Source: Rutstroemia sp. NJR-2017a BVV2
Lineage: Eukaryota > Ascomycota > Leotiomycetes > Helotiales > Rutstroemiaceae
Direction: 5' to 3'
Assembly: GCA_002946415.1 (NCBI GenBank)
Contig: NJPS01000011.1
Span: 620,001-684,000 of the forward strand
DNA length: 64,000 nucleotides
Shown: positions 23,149-35,183 of the stretch, piece after piece
Numbering within the stretch: position 1 is the first letter of the stretch
Layout: each line of letters starts with the position of its first letter
Made by a program: the position numbers and the translations under genes
The notes under the pieces: generated by a model
What the model saw: the letters and a program-made list of their open reading frames with translations, nothing else
Database searches by the model: none
What the model was told of the DNA's origin: nothing

Positions 23149-26100
23149 TTAAACAATGACAACGGAAGAACCGGCTTCGCTGTCCTGCTCGCCTTTCTGA
23201 CTTGCAGCTTCTTCTTTCTTGTCATCGACCTCTTGGTTTTGAGCACCCTCACTCTTCTTTTCTTCTTCCTCTTTCTTACCCTCCTTCTCAAACGTCATCC
23301 CCTCCCCCAGCTCCTTCCCCGTCTCCTCCCCATCCGGACTCACCACCTCCGGCACCACCGCCGCATCCGCCGCATCCGCCGCCGAATCATCGACATCTAA
23401 TTTCTTCTCGCCGACCTCCATAGGCGTCTCATCCTCATCCTCATCATCACCATCCGCATCACTATCGCTTTCCACCACACCATTCTTCCCCTTCTTCTTC
23501 TTCCCCTTGCAGCAATCCTCCCACTTCTTCCCCCTCTTAACCGCAACCGTCACCGCGCTCTCTTTACTGTAGACACGCAGTCCCACCACTACAACCGCGT
23601 TCCAGGGGTCTTTCTCAAACTCATCTTCTTCCTCTTCTTCACCCTTGGCGGGGGGTGGAGGTGGGGGAATGTTCTTGGCGGCTTCGATGTGGTCATCTAT
23701 GACGCCGACGGTGATGTCCGAGACGTCGGAGAGGATGGATTCGAGGTCGGAGTCATCTTCATCTTCGATGGGGGTGCGGGGTGGAGGGGTAGGAACGGTG
23801 GGGGTGGGTGCTTTGAGAGTGTCGATTTGGGCGGGTTTGGGTGGTGGTGAGGTTTGGGTTTCGATGGTGATGGATTTGATTTCGATGACTGTGTCTTTGG
23901 ATTTTGCATCTTTGTCTTTGGCACTGGAAGATTCAGAGGACTTCGGTACACTTCCAGCAGTACTTGAAGTAGACTTGGGAGCTCCTGGAGCGCTAGGTGC
24001 TGCCTCGGAAGTTGAAGCAGTTGCTCCGTCGGATTGTGTTGGCTCAGCAGATACCTGGACTTCTACCACCTTGAAGTCCTCAGTCTGGGTGGCTTTCTCC
24101 TTGGCCTCTTGCTCTTTCTTCTTTGCAGCTTCTTCCTCTGCTTTCTTGGCGTCCTCCGCAGCCTTCTTAGCAGCAGCTTCTTCCGCCGCCGCTTTTGCTT
24201 TGGCCTCCTTTTTAGCTTTCTTCGTTTTGGCCTTGGCAATTCGCTCCAGCTTCTTAGCTTGCATTTTTCTCTTCTCTTTATTTTCGTTGTGGATTCTCTT
24301 CTTCTTCTCCTTCATCAGCTTATCTTTCATCTCCTTTCTCTCCTTTGCTTTCTTCTTCTCTTCAGCTTCCTTCCGAGCTTTCTTTTCTTCGGCTGTTTCC
24401 TTGACTACACCCTTAGCATGGGCCAAATCATAGGAGAGTCCAATTCGAGAAAGCTTGTCACGACGCTTTTTAGCGTTGTTTCTGACGACATCCTCAACAG
24501 GTAGGCAACTGCCCTCTTTGAAAGCTTTCACTTTCATGAGAATGTCGTATTCACCCGCAGGGAGTTCTAGCTCTGCAGTAACTGAGCGACGCATCCAGTA
24601 GTTACCATGACTTCGGACAATGTAATCTTCTTCGCCGGCTTTGTGGACGCGGAAGGAGAGTTCAAACTTATATTGACCTTCAAGACCACAGAAATAACGA
24701 CTGTCGAGCTGGATGATGGTTAGCCATAAAACTTAACGAGATAGAGTCATGTATTAATTACCTGTGAGAGAACGATCATGACCGGGGCTGGCTTGTCAAG
24801 AGTGAAAGAGAACTTAGTGTCATGGTAATTGACTGTCCAAGGGACCTCAAGCGAAGTCCACTGTTGGGTGACCTTCCATTCATCCGTGAATAATCGAGTT
24901 CTATCAAATGTCTGGTACTTCTTCAGTAGGTCCTCGTAAGACATCCAAAATGAACCGTCATCACCGAAACGATGATCGAGCTTTTGCATCCACTCTGGAG
25001 TCCATTCTTTGCTTCCATCACCTATGAAGAATTAGTATTGGGAAGTATGGGCTAGAAGAAAGCTGACTTACTCCATGCGCCCTTCCATTCACCCTCGCCC
25101 CATGGATTTCTAAGTAAAACAAGGCGTTGACCATCGATCTCCACGGCCCGAAGGATCGAGTACGCGTGACCTTCATAAATACCTTTTCGGTAACCACGTC
25201 CCCAAAATATTCCAGCGGCACAACCGAAGAGGAAGTCTTTGTTGACTTTCATCAATTCTTCTTTCCAGAAATACTCTTTATCAAGAATGTCTGTACTGAA
25301 GATTTCAGTTGTGACGCCACCAGTCAAGTCTTCCAGGCCTTCACCTGTGAAACCACCTTCAATTGCAGCATAGTCCTGGAAGCGTTAATGTTGGGTGCTT
25401 GAAAATAAGACGGAAAGCAAACTTACACCATGAGCTTTAGCATACGCTTTCTCCAATAAGGGCAGCCAAGTCTCATTAGGATCCTCGCATTGAGCGAAGT
25501 ACAACGCTCCTGAGTTGCTTTGATAAATCTTGCGATAATCTTCTTCCGAGTTGATACGTTGACGATCCTCGATCAGATTGCGTTCGATCCAACTCTCGTC
25601 ATAGTCAGGCTTGGTGAGATACAGCTTATCGTCAATGATTTCAGACCTCCATTCACCATCGCGATGGAAGACAAAACCATAGACTCCAATCTGTTCATCT
25701 CTGGCGACGCAAACCTTCTCGATTAGACCAGGCTTATTGCCAAGCGTACAGAGAGCTGCCATGAACCAACAGTCGCCATCCCGCCCTTGCCGGATATCGT
25801 TTGCGCTTGCTCCTTGGACATAAAATTGTGGATTGTCGAAGATATCTCCAACTCGTTTGACTGACCCGGGCTGGAAAGTGGGCGAGCTCTTATCACTGGT
25901 ATTTTCGAGCATCCGCAGACAATCTCCCTTGCCCCATTTGAGATCGAATTCGATATCGAAGTGCGGATCGCGATACTTTTGGTTTACCCGACGGCATTCT
26001 TTGACGATCTTTTCAACTTTCGCTCTGCAGATGGCCGCCGCTTCTTCATAAGATGCGACGGCATTTTGTCCTTTCTTGACTTTATTGTTGGCTTTCTCGC

Positions 26101-26471
26101 TGGCTTTCTGGGTGTAAAGGTTCTTGGGAAGGACGGTCGATGCTAAGAAGCAAACAGGAATTAGTATCTCCGCCAAGCGCGGCTTTAGATGGAATCCTAC
26201 CTTTCCCAGGAGTCTTGCTCTTGAACTTCGTCCAAAATTCATCGATAGCATCTTGCGGTGACATATGTTTTGTCTTTTTGACCTCCGCAGCAGGTACGAA
26301 GACAATATTTCCTCCCGGGCCACCTCTTAAAACGATTCGAGATTCGTCTGAAGAGGAAGAATCGTCGTCCGAGTCGCATTCTGGGGCGGGCATTTGCTTC
26401 CCTTTCATCCTCGTCCCGGGTGAAGGAACTGCCATCCTCTCTATGGCCGATAGTTTCTCTAGGATTGACAT
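23149..26471 (-). CDS. Calpain-family cysteine protease with long charged C-terminal tail
   Basis: Exons 26201-26471, 25427-26142, 25072-25375, 24762-25021 and 23149-24708 (complement) give 1036 aa. The catalytic triad is intact: C215 in GRDGDCWFMAAL, H399 in YEGHAYSIL and N419 in RNPWGEGEW. A beta-sandwich-like domain follows (WTVNYHDTKFSF...RVHKAGEEDY). From about residue 590 the chain is a low-complexity tail, first Lys/Glu/Ala-rich with coiled-coil character, then Ser/Thr/Pro-rich, with PPPPPP and acidic runs. Calcium-dependent limited proteolysis is the family role; the substrate is unknown. The CysPc core precedes the tail, so this is not the PalB layout with its N-terminal MIT domain. 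Introns are all 50-58 bp. Start chosen at the first ATG giving MSILEKLS; an in-frame TTG lies eight codons upstream. Confidence 0.92.
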
Positions 26472-27442
26472 TGTTGCAGTTGAGCGGGCGGTCAATACTC
26501 ACCTCCTTATATCGACAGTCGCTCTGCTGTAAATACGGTGAATAAAAAATGTGGGCAGACCAAAGAAATGACAAGAGAAATGGAATAGTTAATCGGAAAT
26601 GAGAGAATCAGTCTCATATAAGAGTCTTGTACAACACAGGCGCTGCCTTCAGCAGGAGCAGCACTGCCAGCTACTGCGAGCGCTTACTTACATACCACGT
26701 TGGCGGCTGAAGAGCTGTGTACCTCTTCCCCGCGACGATACGGTCCCGTACCAATTCTGGTCTCTGCTAGAGCCAATAGTGTGAAGGATGAGTATGCATG
26801 TGCTGGGTGCGACAGCAGCAGCCCGATATCTTTGTACACCTTTGCCCAATGATAGGAAAAGAGCTGATACCGGTCGTCGAATTAGGATGTGAACTGGCTG
26901 ACTTGGTCTACGACGCTCTGACTAATCTCTGTACTCGGCCGCATGGGGTGGGTCCCGCGCCTTACATACGGTGACCCTATTGAGCCTCAGGGTGTGAGTC
27001 GTACTTGTATGACAAAGCAGATAAGGGAGGCACCGGTGGCACCGTGGCACCGTGGCATAGAGAGGATAAAATTATAAAACGGCGAAAACGAGACTCATCC
27101 GTTGTTGCCGGCAGTCAGTCATTACCAACATATGTACGTAGGGACTAGTTCTACCTACACTGCGGGTATTCCCAAGCCCACCCTTCCACGCTTTCTGAGT
27201 CGCATAGACTTCCCGGAAAGAGGCAAGATCCCTCTCCTGAAAAGAGCGGGAATTCCAACCAATACTAGAAAAGCGCCCATGGAGCAATTACCGATACCAT
27301 TTGCTAACAATCGGTAAGTTAAAGTTATCGCTCCCTATCAAGTTAAGTTACAAGTATATCAGATTATGTCATCGGCCAGAGAACTACAAGTTGTAGAAAG
27401 TCGCTCGTTCTGTGGCCAAATTGATCCCCAAAAGCTTCAATC
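26472..27442. other. Divergent promoter region, calpain and agmatinase-family genes
   Basis: No coding frame supported. It contains two direct copies of CACCGTGGCA near 27040-27057 and the upstream regions of both flanking genes. Confidence 0.45.
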
Positions 27443-28895
27443 ATGTACTTCTATCTGCTCCCAGTCGTCGCCGTCAGTACCGCTGTAGCAACCGCTGTCT
27501 CACCATCAAATGCTGCTCAGAAACCGTTTGGCGGTGCCAAGACCTCGCTTGATTTCCTCCAATCAACCATTTTTGCTCGCGACGAAAATGGAATCCTGAA
27601 TATCGAGGATCCCGTAGGATTAAAACCAACATTCCAATGGCGATCTTTCTCCAACGAAGAGGATGAATTATTGTATTCGGGAGGCACTTTCGCACATCTG
27701 CCTGCCGTAGATTGTTTTGATCCCGAAAGCAGTGGCACCTTCGACGTGGCAATTGTTGGTCATCCCTTCGACTTGGGGGTCACGTACAGGCCCGGCGCCA
27801 GATTTGGGCCCAGTGGAGCACGTCAAGGCGCGCGCAGAATATCGCCGTCGTGCGCATACAGGTGACCTATCTTTGGAATCATCAAATGAAGAACCCACCA
27901 CTAATTCTGTTTAGCATTGACAATGGTGTGAATCCTTTTCGTAGTTGGGCCACTGTGGTGGATTGCGGCGATATCTTCAATACGCCCTTCGATAAACACC
28001 TTGCGTTGAAGCAGCTTGAGAAAGGCGTAGCGGCAATCACCGCCCAGAAGGCGAAGAACCATACGGTTGGAGATGCGGTTAGGATTATTAATATAGGTGG
28101 TGACCACACTATCAGTAAGCTTGACTCTGTGATACCCAAATTGCAGTTGAAAGATTAGTAGCTATCAGTAATCGGCTATTACACAGTTTCCTCACATCAT
28201 CACCGCCACTCGGAATGACTCACTGATTTGTTGCAGCATTACCCATCCTCCGGGCTCTTCACAAGACTTGGGGACCGGTTGCCGTTCTCCATTTCGACTC
28301 TCACCTAGACACTTGGGATCCTGTGCAAATTGGTGGCGGTTTGTCCAAGTACACTGATATCAATCATGGGACAATGTTACACATTGCTCACGAGGAGGGA
28401 TTGCTCTCTAATAACAGCAATATGCACTTGGGAACGCGATGTCCTCTGTTCGAACAGCACTTTGACCTCAACAATGACCTTCGTTGCGGGTTCAAATACA
28501 TTCGAGCGAAACAGCTCGATAAGCTTGGTGTTGATAAGATAGTAAAGCGAATTGTTGACACAGTCGGAGATCAGTATGTGTACTTGAGCGTCGACATTGA
28601 TGTGTTGGATCCGGCATTTGCACCAGCAACTGGAACTATCGAGCCAGGCGGATGGACTACGAGAGAGGTGAGTTCACTTACATGAATTCCATACCACATG
28701 ACTCATGCTGCACTCTAGCTTCTTGAGATTATCTCGGGGCTTTCGGAAGCGGGGTTGAAGATTGTAGGATCTGATGTGGTAGAATTTACTCCCATCTACG
28801 ACAATGCTGCTGAGACCACAGCGATTGCCATTGGGGAGATCGTCTACGAGATTCTACAGTGGATGGTAAATGTTCCCGTTGCTAGACCTACTTAA
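27443..28895 (+). CDS. Agmatinase/ureohydrolase family enzyme with signal peptide
   Basis: Exons 27443-27861, 27915-28114, 28237-28667 and 28719-28895 give 408 aa. The fold binds two Mn2+ and hydrolyses a guanidino substrate to urea. All six metal ligands are present: H204 in GGDHT, D227/H229/D231 in DSHLD, and D326/D328 in SVDIDVLDP. The first 25 residues (MYFYLLPVVAVSTAVATAVS...) look like a secretory signal, so the enzyme may be secreted or vacuolar rather than cytosolic like arginase. The motif pattern suits agmatinase or guanidinobutyrase better than arginase; the exact substrate is unsettled. Introns are 53, 122 and 51 bp. The gene sits divergently from the calpain gene. Confidence 0.92.
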
Positions 28896-29753
28896 TCGGA
28901 GATCACTCTACTCTCCGAATAAGCCGACATGATCAGCGAAGCAGCTCAGATGTTCGGGTCTGCAAATCAATCCGCTATACTACTAGCTACAGCTGCACTG
29001 AATGTTTACAAGGCTTCCGAGCCAAGTTCGATTACAACTTGCACTATTTTCATACCGAGGTGATAGACATCTCTGCATCGACGTAGTACGACCACATTCA
29101 AAGCACCTCGGCTTTCCATTCCCCGTTTCTCCGTGGGAAGAATCAATTCTCCAGGTGACCATTGTGCGCTGCATCCAAAGATGTATGACGACAAGCTTTT
29201 CTTCTATTTCCAAAATAGTGCAGAACGTGGATGAAGAGGAGCCAGGGGCCGGCAGCATTTGACCCAAGTGGGATGCGGAGAAATCAAAAATACCTCGGAA
29301 CTAAATTTTAGCCTATGCTTTATTTCCACGCCAAACCAAGTTTACCTTCTATCCTGACGGAAATCTGCCGTTCGTTAACATTTCTTCATTGTTCTTCCCC
29401 CTTTAATTGAAATAAGCATCTCAATCATAAATGAGGCCCATGATCTCTTCTTCATTCACCATGATGAAATGGCTTGGCTGGACTACAGCTGAACTAAAAG
29501 GTCCCTGCAAGTACTCCACGAGTAATTTCTAACTGCCGATCCTTCTGAAAAAGGTGTTTTTAACGAAGGCAACAATTTCCCATTGGCAGATTGCAACATT
29601 CCCCGCCTTATGTACCAAATGGGCTACTATCAGAATAAACTCCATCCTATATATATCCTCAGAGAAAGTTCCGTTCCTTGGGATGGCTTCTCGTGTGAGT
29701 AGTCGTACAACCGACCCGAACATTGTACCCGTCTAAGATCTTCTGAAGTTGCT
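28896..29753. other. Intergenic gap before the carboxylesterase
   Basis: Short frames on both strands, none convincing. Holds the 3' end of the agmatinase gene and the promoter of the esterase. Confidence 0.45.
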
Positions 29754-31451
29754 ATGCACCCCAGCAAGATGTTCCATTCGTTCACTTTAACTACTTGTCT
29801 CCTGCTTCCTCTCGCCTTCGCAGCTCCAACTGCGGAAAAGCGCCAATTGGTTCCAAGTGTTCAACTATCCTATGCCAATGTAGTCGGTTCCAGTCTGTTA
29901 GGAATTGACTCATTCAAAGGCATCCCTTATGCTCAACCACCAGTGGGAAACCTTCGACTAAGACCTCCCCAGCGCATCACATCCAATCTTGGCACCATCC
30001 AAGCAGTAGGCACTCCTCGTGCCTGTCCACAGTTCTCGCAGTCAACCAATACCACCTCGCTCGTCAGCAACACGATCGCCAAGTTACAGAATACTCAACT
30101 TCTACAAGATCTATCTAACGACGGCGAGGATTGTCTAACAGTCAATGTTCAGAGACCATCAACTGCCACTGCGGACTCTAAACTACCAGTCGTTTTCTGG
30201 ATCTTTGGAGGAGGATTTGAAACTGGTTCTACTCAGTCATATGATGCCAGCCAGCTAATCTTGAACTCTGTTACTCAGGGTAAAGACATCATCTATGTCT
30301 CGGTTAACTACCGAGTCGGTGGATTTGGCTTTCTCCCTGGGGCAGAAATCCTGAAAGATGGATCCTCGAATCTGGGACTTCTCGATCAGCGACTCGGTCT
30401 CGAATGGGTTTCTGATAATATTGCCGCATTTGGTGGTGACCCGGATAAGGTAACTATTTGGGGAGAGTCAGCTGGTTCAATCTCCGTCTTCGACCAATTT
30501 GCTCTTTACGGAGGTGACAACACCTACAACGGCAAGCCGCTGTTCCGAGCCGGGATAATGGACAGTGGAAGTGTAATTCCTGCCGATCCAGTAGACTGTC
30601 CGAAAGGCCAAGAAGTCTACAATGCTGTAGTCTCCGCAGCAGGTTGTTCCGGTGCCTCGGACACACTATCTTGCCTTCGCTCAGTGGACTATACCACATA
30701 CCTTAATGCTGCCAATTCCGTTCCCGGCATCTCAGGCTACACCTCCGTCGCACTATCCTATCTCCCACGTCCAGATGGCAAAGTCCTTCCCGACTCCCCC
30801 GAAGTCCTCGTAGCCAACAAACAATACGCCCCTGTCCCCTTCATCATAGGCGACCAAGAAGACGAAGGCACACTCTTTGCCCTCCCTCAAACCAACCTCA
30901 CCACCACCGCCGACCTAGAAGAATATTTCCAAACCATCTTCTTCCGCGACGCGACTCCCGCCCAAATCTCTCAAATCGTTGAATCCTATCCGGACGACCC
31001 CTCGGCCGGCTCTCCTTTCAACACCGGTCTGCTGAATAACATATACCCACAATTCAAGCGTCTAGCCGCCATACTCGGCGATCTCACATTCACACTTACA
31101 CGGCGCTTGTTCCTCACCACCGCGTCGGAAGTCAATCCTGATGTAAAATCATGGTCGTATCTCGCATCTTATGGTTACGGCACGCCTGTGCTGGGAACGT
31201 TCCATGCGAGTGATATTCCGAACGTGTATGGTATTACGCCAGGCTTTCCGCAGGCTACCATTCAGGCGTATTATATCAACTTCATCAACTCGCTGGATCC
31301 GAATGGGGCGGGGTTGTTGCAGTGGCCTGCTTGGAGTGAGGGGAAGCAGTTGGTGAATTTTCAGGCTTTGCAGAATGTGTTGATTACGGATGATTTTAGG
31401 TCGAAGAATTATGACGTTTTGGTGGAGTTGCAAGGGTCGTTCCGTATCTAG
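29754..31451 (+). CDS. Secreted type-B carboxylesterase/lipase
   Basis: Single exon, 565 aa. The N-terminus is a signal peptide ([20 protein letters not shown]), with a possible KR processing site at residues 29-30. An alternative start five codons downstream would fit a signal peptide better. Catalytic triad of the alpha/beta-hydrolase fold: S239 in WGESAGS, E371 in QEDEGTLFA and H484 in GTFHASDIP. The oxyanion segment FGGGFETGS and the N-terminal [12 protein letters not shown] are typical of fungal type-B esterases such as the Candida rugosa lipase family. It should hydrolyse esters or lipids outside the cell; the natural substrate is unknown. Full length for the family. Confidence 0.93.
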   Translation: MHPSKMFHSFTLTTCLLLPLAFAAPTAEKRQLVPSVQLSYANVVGSSLLGIDSFKGIPYAQPPVGNLRLRPPQRITSNLGTIQAVGTPRACPQFSQSTNTTSLVSNTIAKLQNTQLLQDLSNDGEDCLTVNVQRPSTATADSKLPVVFWIFGGGFETGSTQSYDASQLILNSVTQGKDIIYVSVNYRVGGFGFLPGAEILKDGSSNLGLLDQRLGLEWVSDNIAAFGGDPDKVTIWGESAGSISVFDQFALYGGDNTYNGKPLFRAGIMDSGSVIPADPVDCPKGQEVYNAVVSAAGCSGASDTLSCLRSVDYTTYLNAANSVPGISGYTSVALSYLPRPDGKVLPDSPEVLVANKQYAPVPFIIGDQEDEGTLFALPQTNLTTTADLEEYFQTIFFRDATPAQISQIVESYPDDPSAGSPFNTGLLNNIYPQFKRLAAILGDLTFTLTRRLFLTTASEVNPDVKSWSYLASYGYGTPVLGTFHASDIPNVYGITPGFPQATIQAYYINFINSLDPNGAGLLQWPAWSEGKQLVNFQALQNVLITDDFRSKNYDVLVELQGSFRI

Positions 31452-31599
31452 GGATCTTGTCGCGGTTTGCTGGGTGTGTTTAGCGTGTATACAATGTTAA
31501 TAGTAATTTATATCAAAAGAAAAGGCAATGATATGTATTCTTTGAAATTTGACCGACCATGTTTCAGATACGGTTAAATTCCAAGTTAAATCAGACCTC

Positions 31600-32125
31600 A
31601 TTGAACAGTTACCCATTGGGAGAAGAGGCTCGTTGTGTCAATCGCTACAGTTGCCTCATTCTTTTCTCCTTTCACCACCCAGATCTACTTTCTTGCCATC
31701 ACTACATTCACGATTCCTCAAAGATCTTCACGTATTTAGCAGTAAGGTCAATCTGAAAACCGCGATGTATATGGTATGCAACCCCCAAAAACATTGATTG
31801 GACTTCGCTCACAGATTCTAGATTCTACAGGCAACCGCTGCAACATTCGTCGGCGAGTTTTCCGACACTTCGGGAAAGAGACCGGTCTACATCATCTGCT
31901 TCGTGATCTATATTGTTGCAGACGTAGCTCTGGCCTCACAGAATGATTATGTTGCACTGCTGATTCTGTTCATGATTCATGAGTACGAGCTGTTGCTCTT
32001 TCAGTACGTTACATCCTCCTACTGCTGATTTGTCGTTTCGAAAGAGGTATGTATATATGTCTGTTACACTTCCATGATGGCCAGCTTTGCTCCAGCCTTT
32101 GGGCCCATCATTGGCAGCATCTGAG
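31600..32125 (+). pseudogene. Relic of an MFS multidrug transporter (DHA1-like), N-terminal half only
   Basis: Translated pieces line up with the start of fungal DHA1 drug transporters: a helix-1 stretch ending SFFSPFTTQIYF, then, after a frameshift near 31710, FLKDLHVFSSKVNL. After an apparent old intron (31770-31829) comes FVGEFSDTSGKRPVYIICF, matching the usual loop-2 motif, and then further helices. Near 32000 it shifts frame and gains stops; a last piece reads SFAPAFGPIIGSI. Nothing of the C-terminal half remains. The gene is clearly dead. Confidence 0.75.
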
Positions 32126-32328
32126 TTAGTCAAGATATAGTACTCTCGAACGATCTGGAAAGTTGCTTTATTAGCCGATGGCTTGCGAGTTCCGATCCTC
32201 TATTTCTCTGACTAGACGCAAATTAAATTCCAATTAATTCGTCAAAAACCTTACTGTTCGGCTCAGCCTTAAGAGACGAAGAATGAATGCTCGGAGTTCT
32301 TTATTGCTCAGTCACTAACTGTTATCTA

Positions 32329-32569
32329 GGCTGCGAAATGGGTACCTATACATGGCTTGAAAGGCTGCAAAACTCACCCATGGGTAGCTATTAAGCACCT
32401 TCAAGCCACCTAGAACCCACCAGACAACCCAAGTAGGGTGGCATACGCGAGAATCAGGGGTGGCGCAGTAATGCGTAGTCGACATTCTTTTCAACCCGTC
32501 CAATGAGTACCGATCAGTCATCATAACCCACCCACGGGTGCCCGAGCCCGGTGGGTTTAGTTCGCAGTG
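32329..32569. mobile_element. Miniature inverted-repeat transposon, copy 2
   Basis: 241 bp between TA dinucleotides. Left end GGCTGCGAAATGGG; right end TTCGCAGTG is one or two bases off the inverted copy. The interior contains CATAACCCACCCACGGGTGC, shared with the other copies. No coding capacity. It lies 200 bp from the MFS relic. Confidence 0.75.
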
Positions 32570-33513
32570 TACTGTTACCTCTAAGTCGTTTTGCCTCCTA
32601 GTTATTCGAGCTAAATATCACGGACTGATATACAAGATATATTAAGTCAATTATCGGTTCAGCTATCACAAACTTTCGCTCATCAACCAAACATTTCGGT
32701 TTCATGGTATGGCTCTATACTAATAGTCCCACACTAGGAGTAATCTCGATCGCGCTGTAGACTATTCTCGATGACTTTTCTCTTGCTACATTCTATCGAC
32801 ATTGTGCAATGACTTCGAAACCATTTTATTCTCTATACTTCTAATAAAATAGTAATTTCTGGTTTTTTATTGAAGATTGGAAAGAACGGTGTATAAGGAT
32901 GAGTGTATAGGAGGTATATAATAGGCAATCACTGTATAGAAATATCCCAGCTTTTCGACGTTTATATGCCGAGATCAATTAGCCGTCCGCAGCAAGTTAA
33001 TACTAGTACTAACGGGATGTTTCGACTACTCCAGTTGTTAATACTAGATAGCTTGATGGTGTGAGCTGGCCATTCGATTTCAGTTTGCTTCATTCTAGAA
33101 GCATTTCAGTGTCTCTTGCTCTACTTGTTGTCTTGATTGAAATAGAGGAGATGCTACTGGGTACCAATACCCTACCCCCCCCCGGCGCAAAGGTTACAAT
33201 TTAGGCGGCAAGACGCAGAAAAAAATAACCTTTGTTCCTGGGAGGGGATAGTATGGGTATTCGCTTAATAGGCATTTTAGTACCCCTCAGACTACTCCGT
33301 GTGTTACCGTGGTTCATTGTACTGACTAGCATCAGTCGTACTTCTCTAGGGTTGGTTGGCGCCTTCAATAAATAGCGCTTATACGAAGTACACTATGGAC
33401 TTCCACCTTTAAATAGGTAAAAAATCACAGAGTTACATTTCCCAGCACAAACTTTTATTCTCTCTTCAGAAACGAAACCCCCCTCCCCCACCCCCGAATC
33501 CCGATACGCAGCA

Positions 33514-33885
33514 ATGGACTTGTGCCGGAAAATTAGGAGGCGTCCGGAAGAGAAATTTACGCTTCACGCAAACCACGTGAAATGGTCCAGTTCCCCAGGC
33601 AAAGCATTCGAACACTCGATAATGCGAAATTTACCACTTGAGATCATCGAATTCATCGTCAGCTATCTTGATCCTTCATCAGCCGCGATATTATCGATTT
33701 CTTGCAAACTATTCAACAATATGCTTGGAGACGGATACCGGATAAAATTGAATGCAGATGATCAGTATATATGTTTGAGACTCCTGGCTTTTGATTTGCC
33801 CGAGCATGTCGCATGTAAAGACTGTCTCAAGCTCCATTCAATACCACCTGGTGGCTTTTGCCTCGATTTCGTACCACCATCCTGA
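33514..33885 (+). CDS. Short F-box protein, probably truncated
   Basis: Single exon of 123 aa. Residues about 37-75 (NLPLEIIEFIVSYLDPSSAA...CKLFNNML) form an F-box, which in other proteins binds Skp1 in SCF ubiquitin ligases. It is followed by LPEHVACKDCLKLH, a Cys pair common just after the F-box in a fungal family. Family members usually continue for another 100-200 residues. Here a TGA stops the frame, and the downstream 33886-34200 looks like the rest in broken frames (fragment GIVTRFIYLDSRVPAYASCH). I infer a disabled or shortened copy; expression is unknown. Transposon copies lie 0.65-1.4 kb downstream and 0.9 kb upstream. Confidence 0.6.
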   Translation: MDLCRKIRRRPEEKFTLHANHVKWSSSPGKAFEHSIMRNLPLEIIEFIVSYLDPSSAAILSISCKLFNNMLGDGYRIKLNADDQYICLRLLAFDLPEHVACKDCLKLHSIPPGGFCLDFVPPS

Positions 33886-34537
33886 ATCGATCCATGGCAT
33901 TGTTACTCGTTTTATCTACCTAGATTCTCGTGTACCAGCATACGCTTCTTGCCATTTGAACGCCCTCACTTAGTTACGGATTCCCAGGCTGGTAACGCAT
34001 GGATCGACTCGGTTCTCATGCGGAATATTAGGCTTGGGAACCCTTTTAAATATTGCATACACCGGTGAAGGTTTAATATCATATATTTTCGAATTACGAT
34101 TCTTACGATGGGGATAACAGCAAGGGTTTCAGAATGCGACTTCTGGTTATTCGATGTCGCTGTTGAGCGACGCAATTTCGCGTTGATTACACATTTCAGC
34201 CTATTTATGATTGCATGGCCATGTCATTCGGCCGCTAGAAAGCACTTGGTTCTCTCGATAATCTCTCAAATTTGCACTTACTCGGGAGGATCACGGTGGA
34301 GAGGTCAGACGAGAGCGAGCCAGTAGGTGCTCAGGGGGGGTTTATATTGGCGCAAAGGTGTCTTCAACCCACTCTAAAATCAATGTCTTTGGGCCCGCTT
34401 TGATCGAAAGCAGGACCGACGACGAAGTCATGGAAACTGAGATGCGGTTGTCAAACTCTGTAAATGGATTTTTTTACTCAATAATTTAGATAGAAGAAAG
34501 AACTTGAAAACATAATAAAGTAGTAGCCGAGAAAAGA

Positions 34538-34799
34538 GGCTAAGAAATGATGACCCATAGGTGAGTTTCCACTGTCCAGCTTCCCAACGCATCGCTGGGT
34601 ATACAGTGAATATCTTCGACCCAGTAGTCTAAGCAGAACTGGTACATACCTGATTCAGGAGCGTTAAAACTGATTGGTAGTCAAACATTCCCTTCAAGGC
34701 TCCAACCAACTTACCGAGTACCTGTTAGTAATTTTAACCCATCCATAGGTGTCCCAACCCGGCGGGCGCTTAATTCTCCCTATGTGTAGGATCGTAGCC
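34538..34799. mobile_element. Miniature inverted-repeat transposon, diverged copy
   Basis: 262 bp. The left end GGCTAAGAAATGATGACCC and right end ATCGTAGCC are mutated versions of the terminal repeats; the right end still abuts TA. The interior TTTAACCCATCCATAGGTG matches the shared core with mostly C-to-T and G-to-A changes, the kind of change expected from RIP, though ordinary decay could give the same. Confidence 0.65.
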
Positions 34800-34914
34800 T
34801 ATAGAGGATATTGCCAAAATATTGGAGCTAGTTAGAGGATAGAAGCAGATAAGGGAGAAGGATCGGTCAAGGATATGGAAGTTCTAGAGACAGCCATGGC
34901 CTTGGTAACTCCTA

Positions 34915-35183
34915 GACTGCGAAATGAGTACCCATGGGTGGGTCATTACCCTCTTCAACCTACCTATAAGTACCTATAAGTAGGTTGTTCAGCTATCCCA
35001 ACCTACCTACCTATCTAATTAGTAATCAGGGGTGGCATATACTTGAAATAGACCTATAACAGCCAGTAAGTAGGAAAAATGGCCCCTAACTCACATAATA
35101 GATACCTATCAGTCATTATAACCCACCTATAGGTGCCCCAACGAGGCGGGTACCCTACCCACCCGGTGGGTAGGTTCGCAGCC
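34915..35183. mobile_element. Miniature inverted-repeat transposon, best-preserved copy
   Basis: 269 bp flanked by TA on both sides. Terminal repeats GACTGCGAA and TTCGCAGCC. Subterminal GTGGGT/ACCCAC motifs are repeated at both ends. It lies only 115 bp from the diverged copy and about 300 bp beyond the 3' end of the copper transporter gene. Confidence 0.8.

Larger units (their letters stand above)
31452..33513. other. Decay zone: transporter relic, transposon copy and AT-rich DNA
   Basis: Apart from the MFS relic (31600-32125) and transposon copy 2 (32329-32569), both listed separately, the remainder is AT-rich with a C-run near 33175-33184 and no gene. Confidence 0.5.

Noticed and set aside
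23645..24433. 262-codon plus-strand frame
   Set aside because: Antisense shadow of the low-complexity calpain tail.
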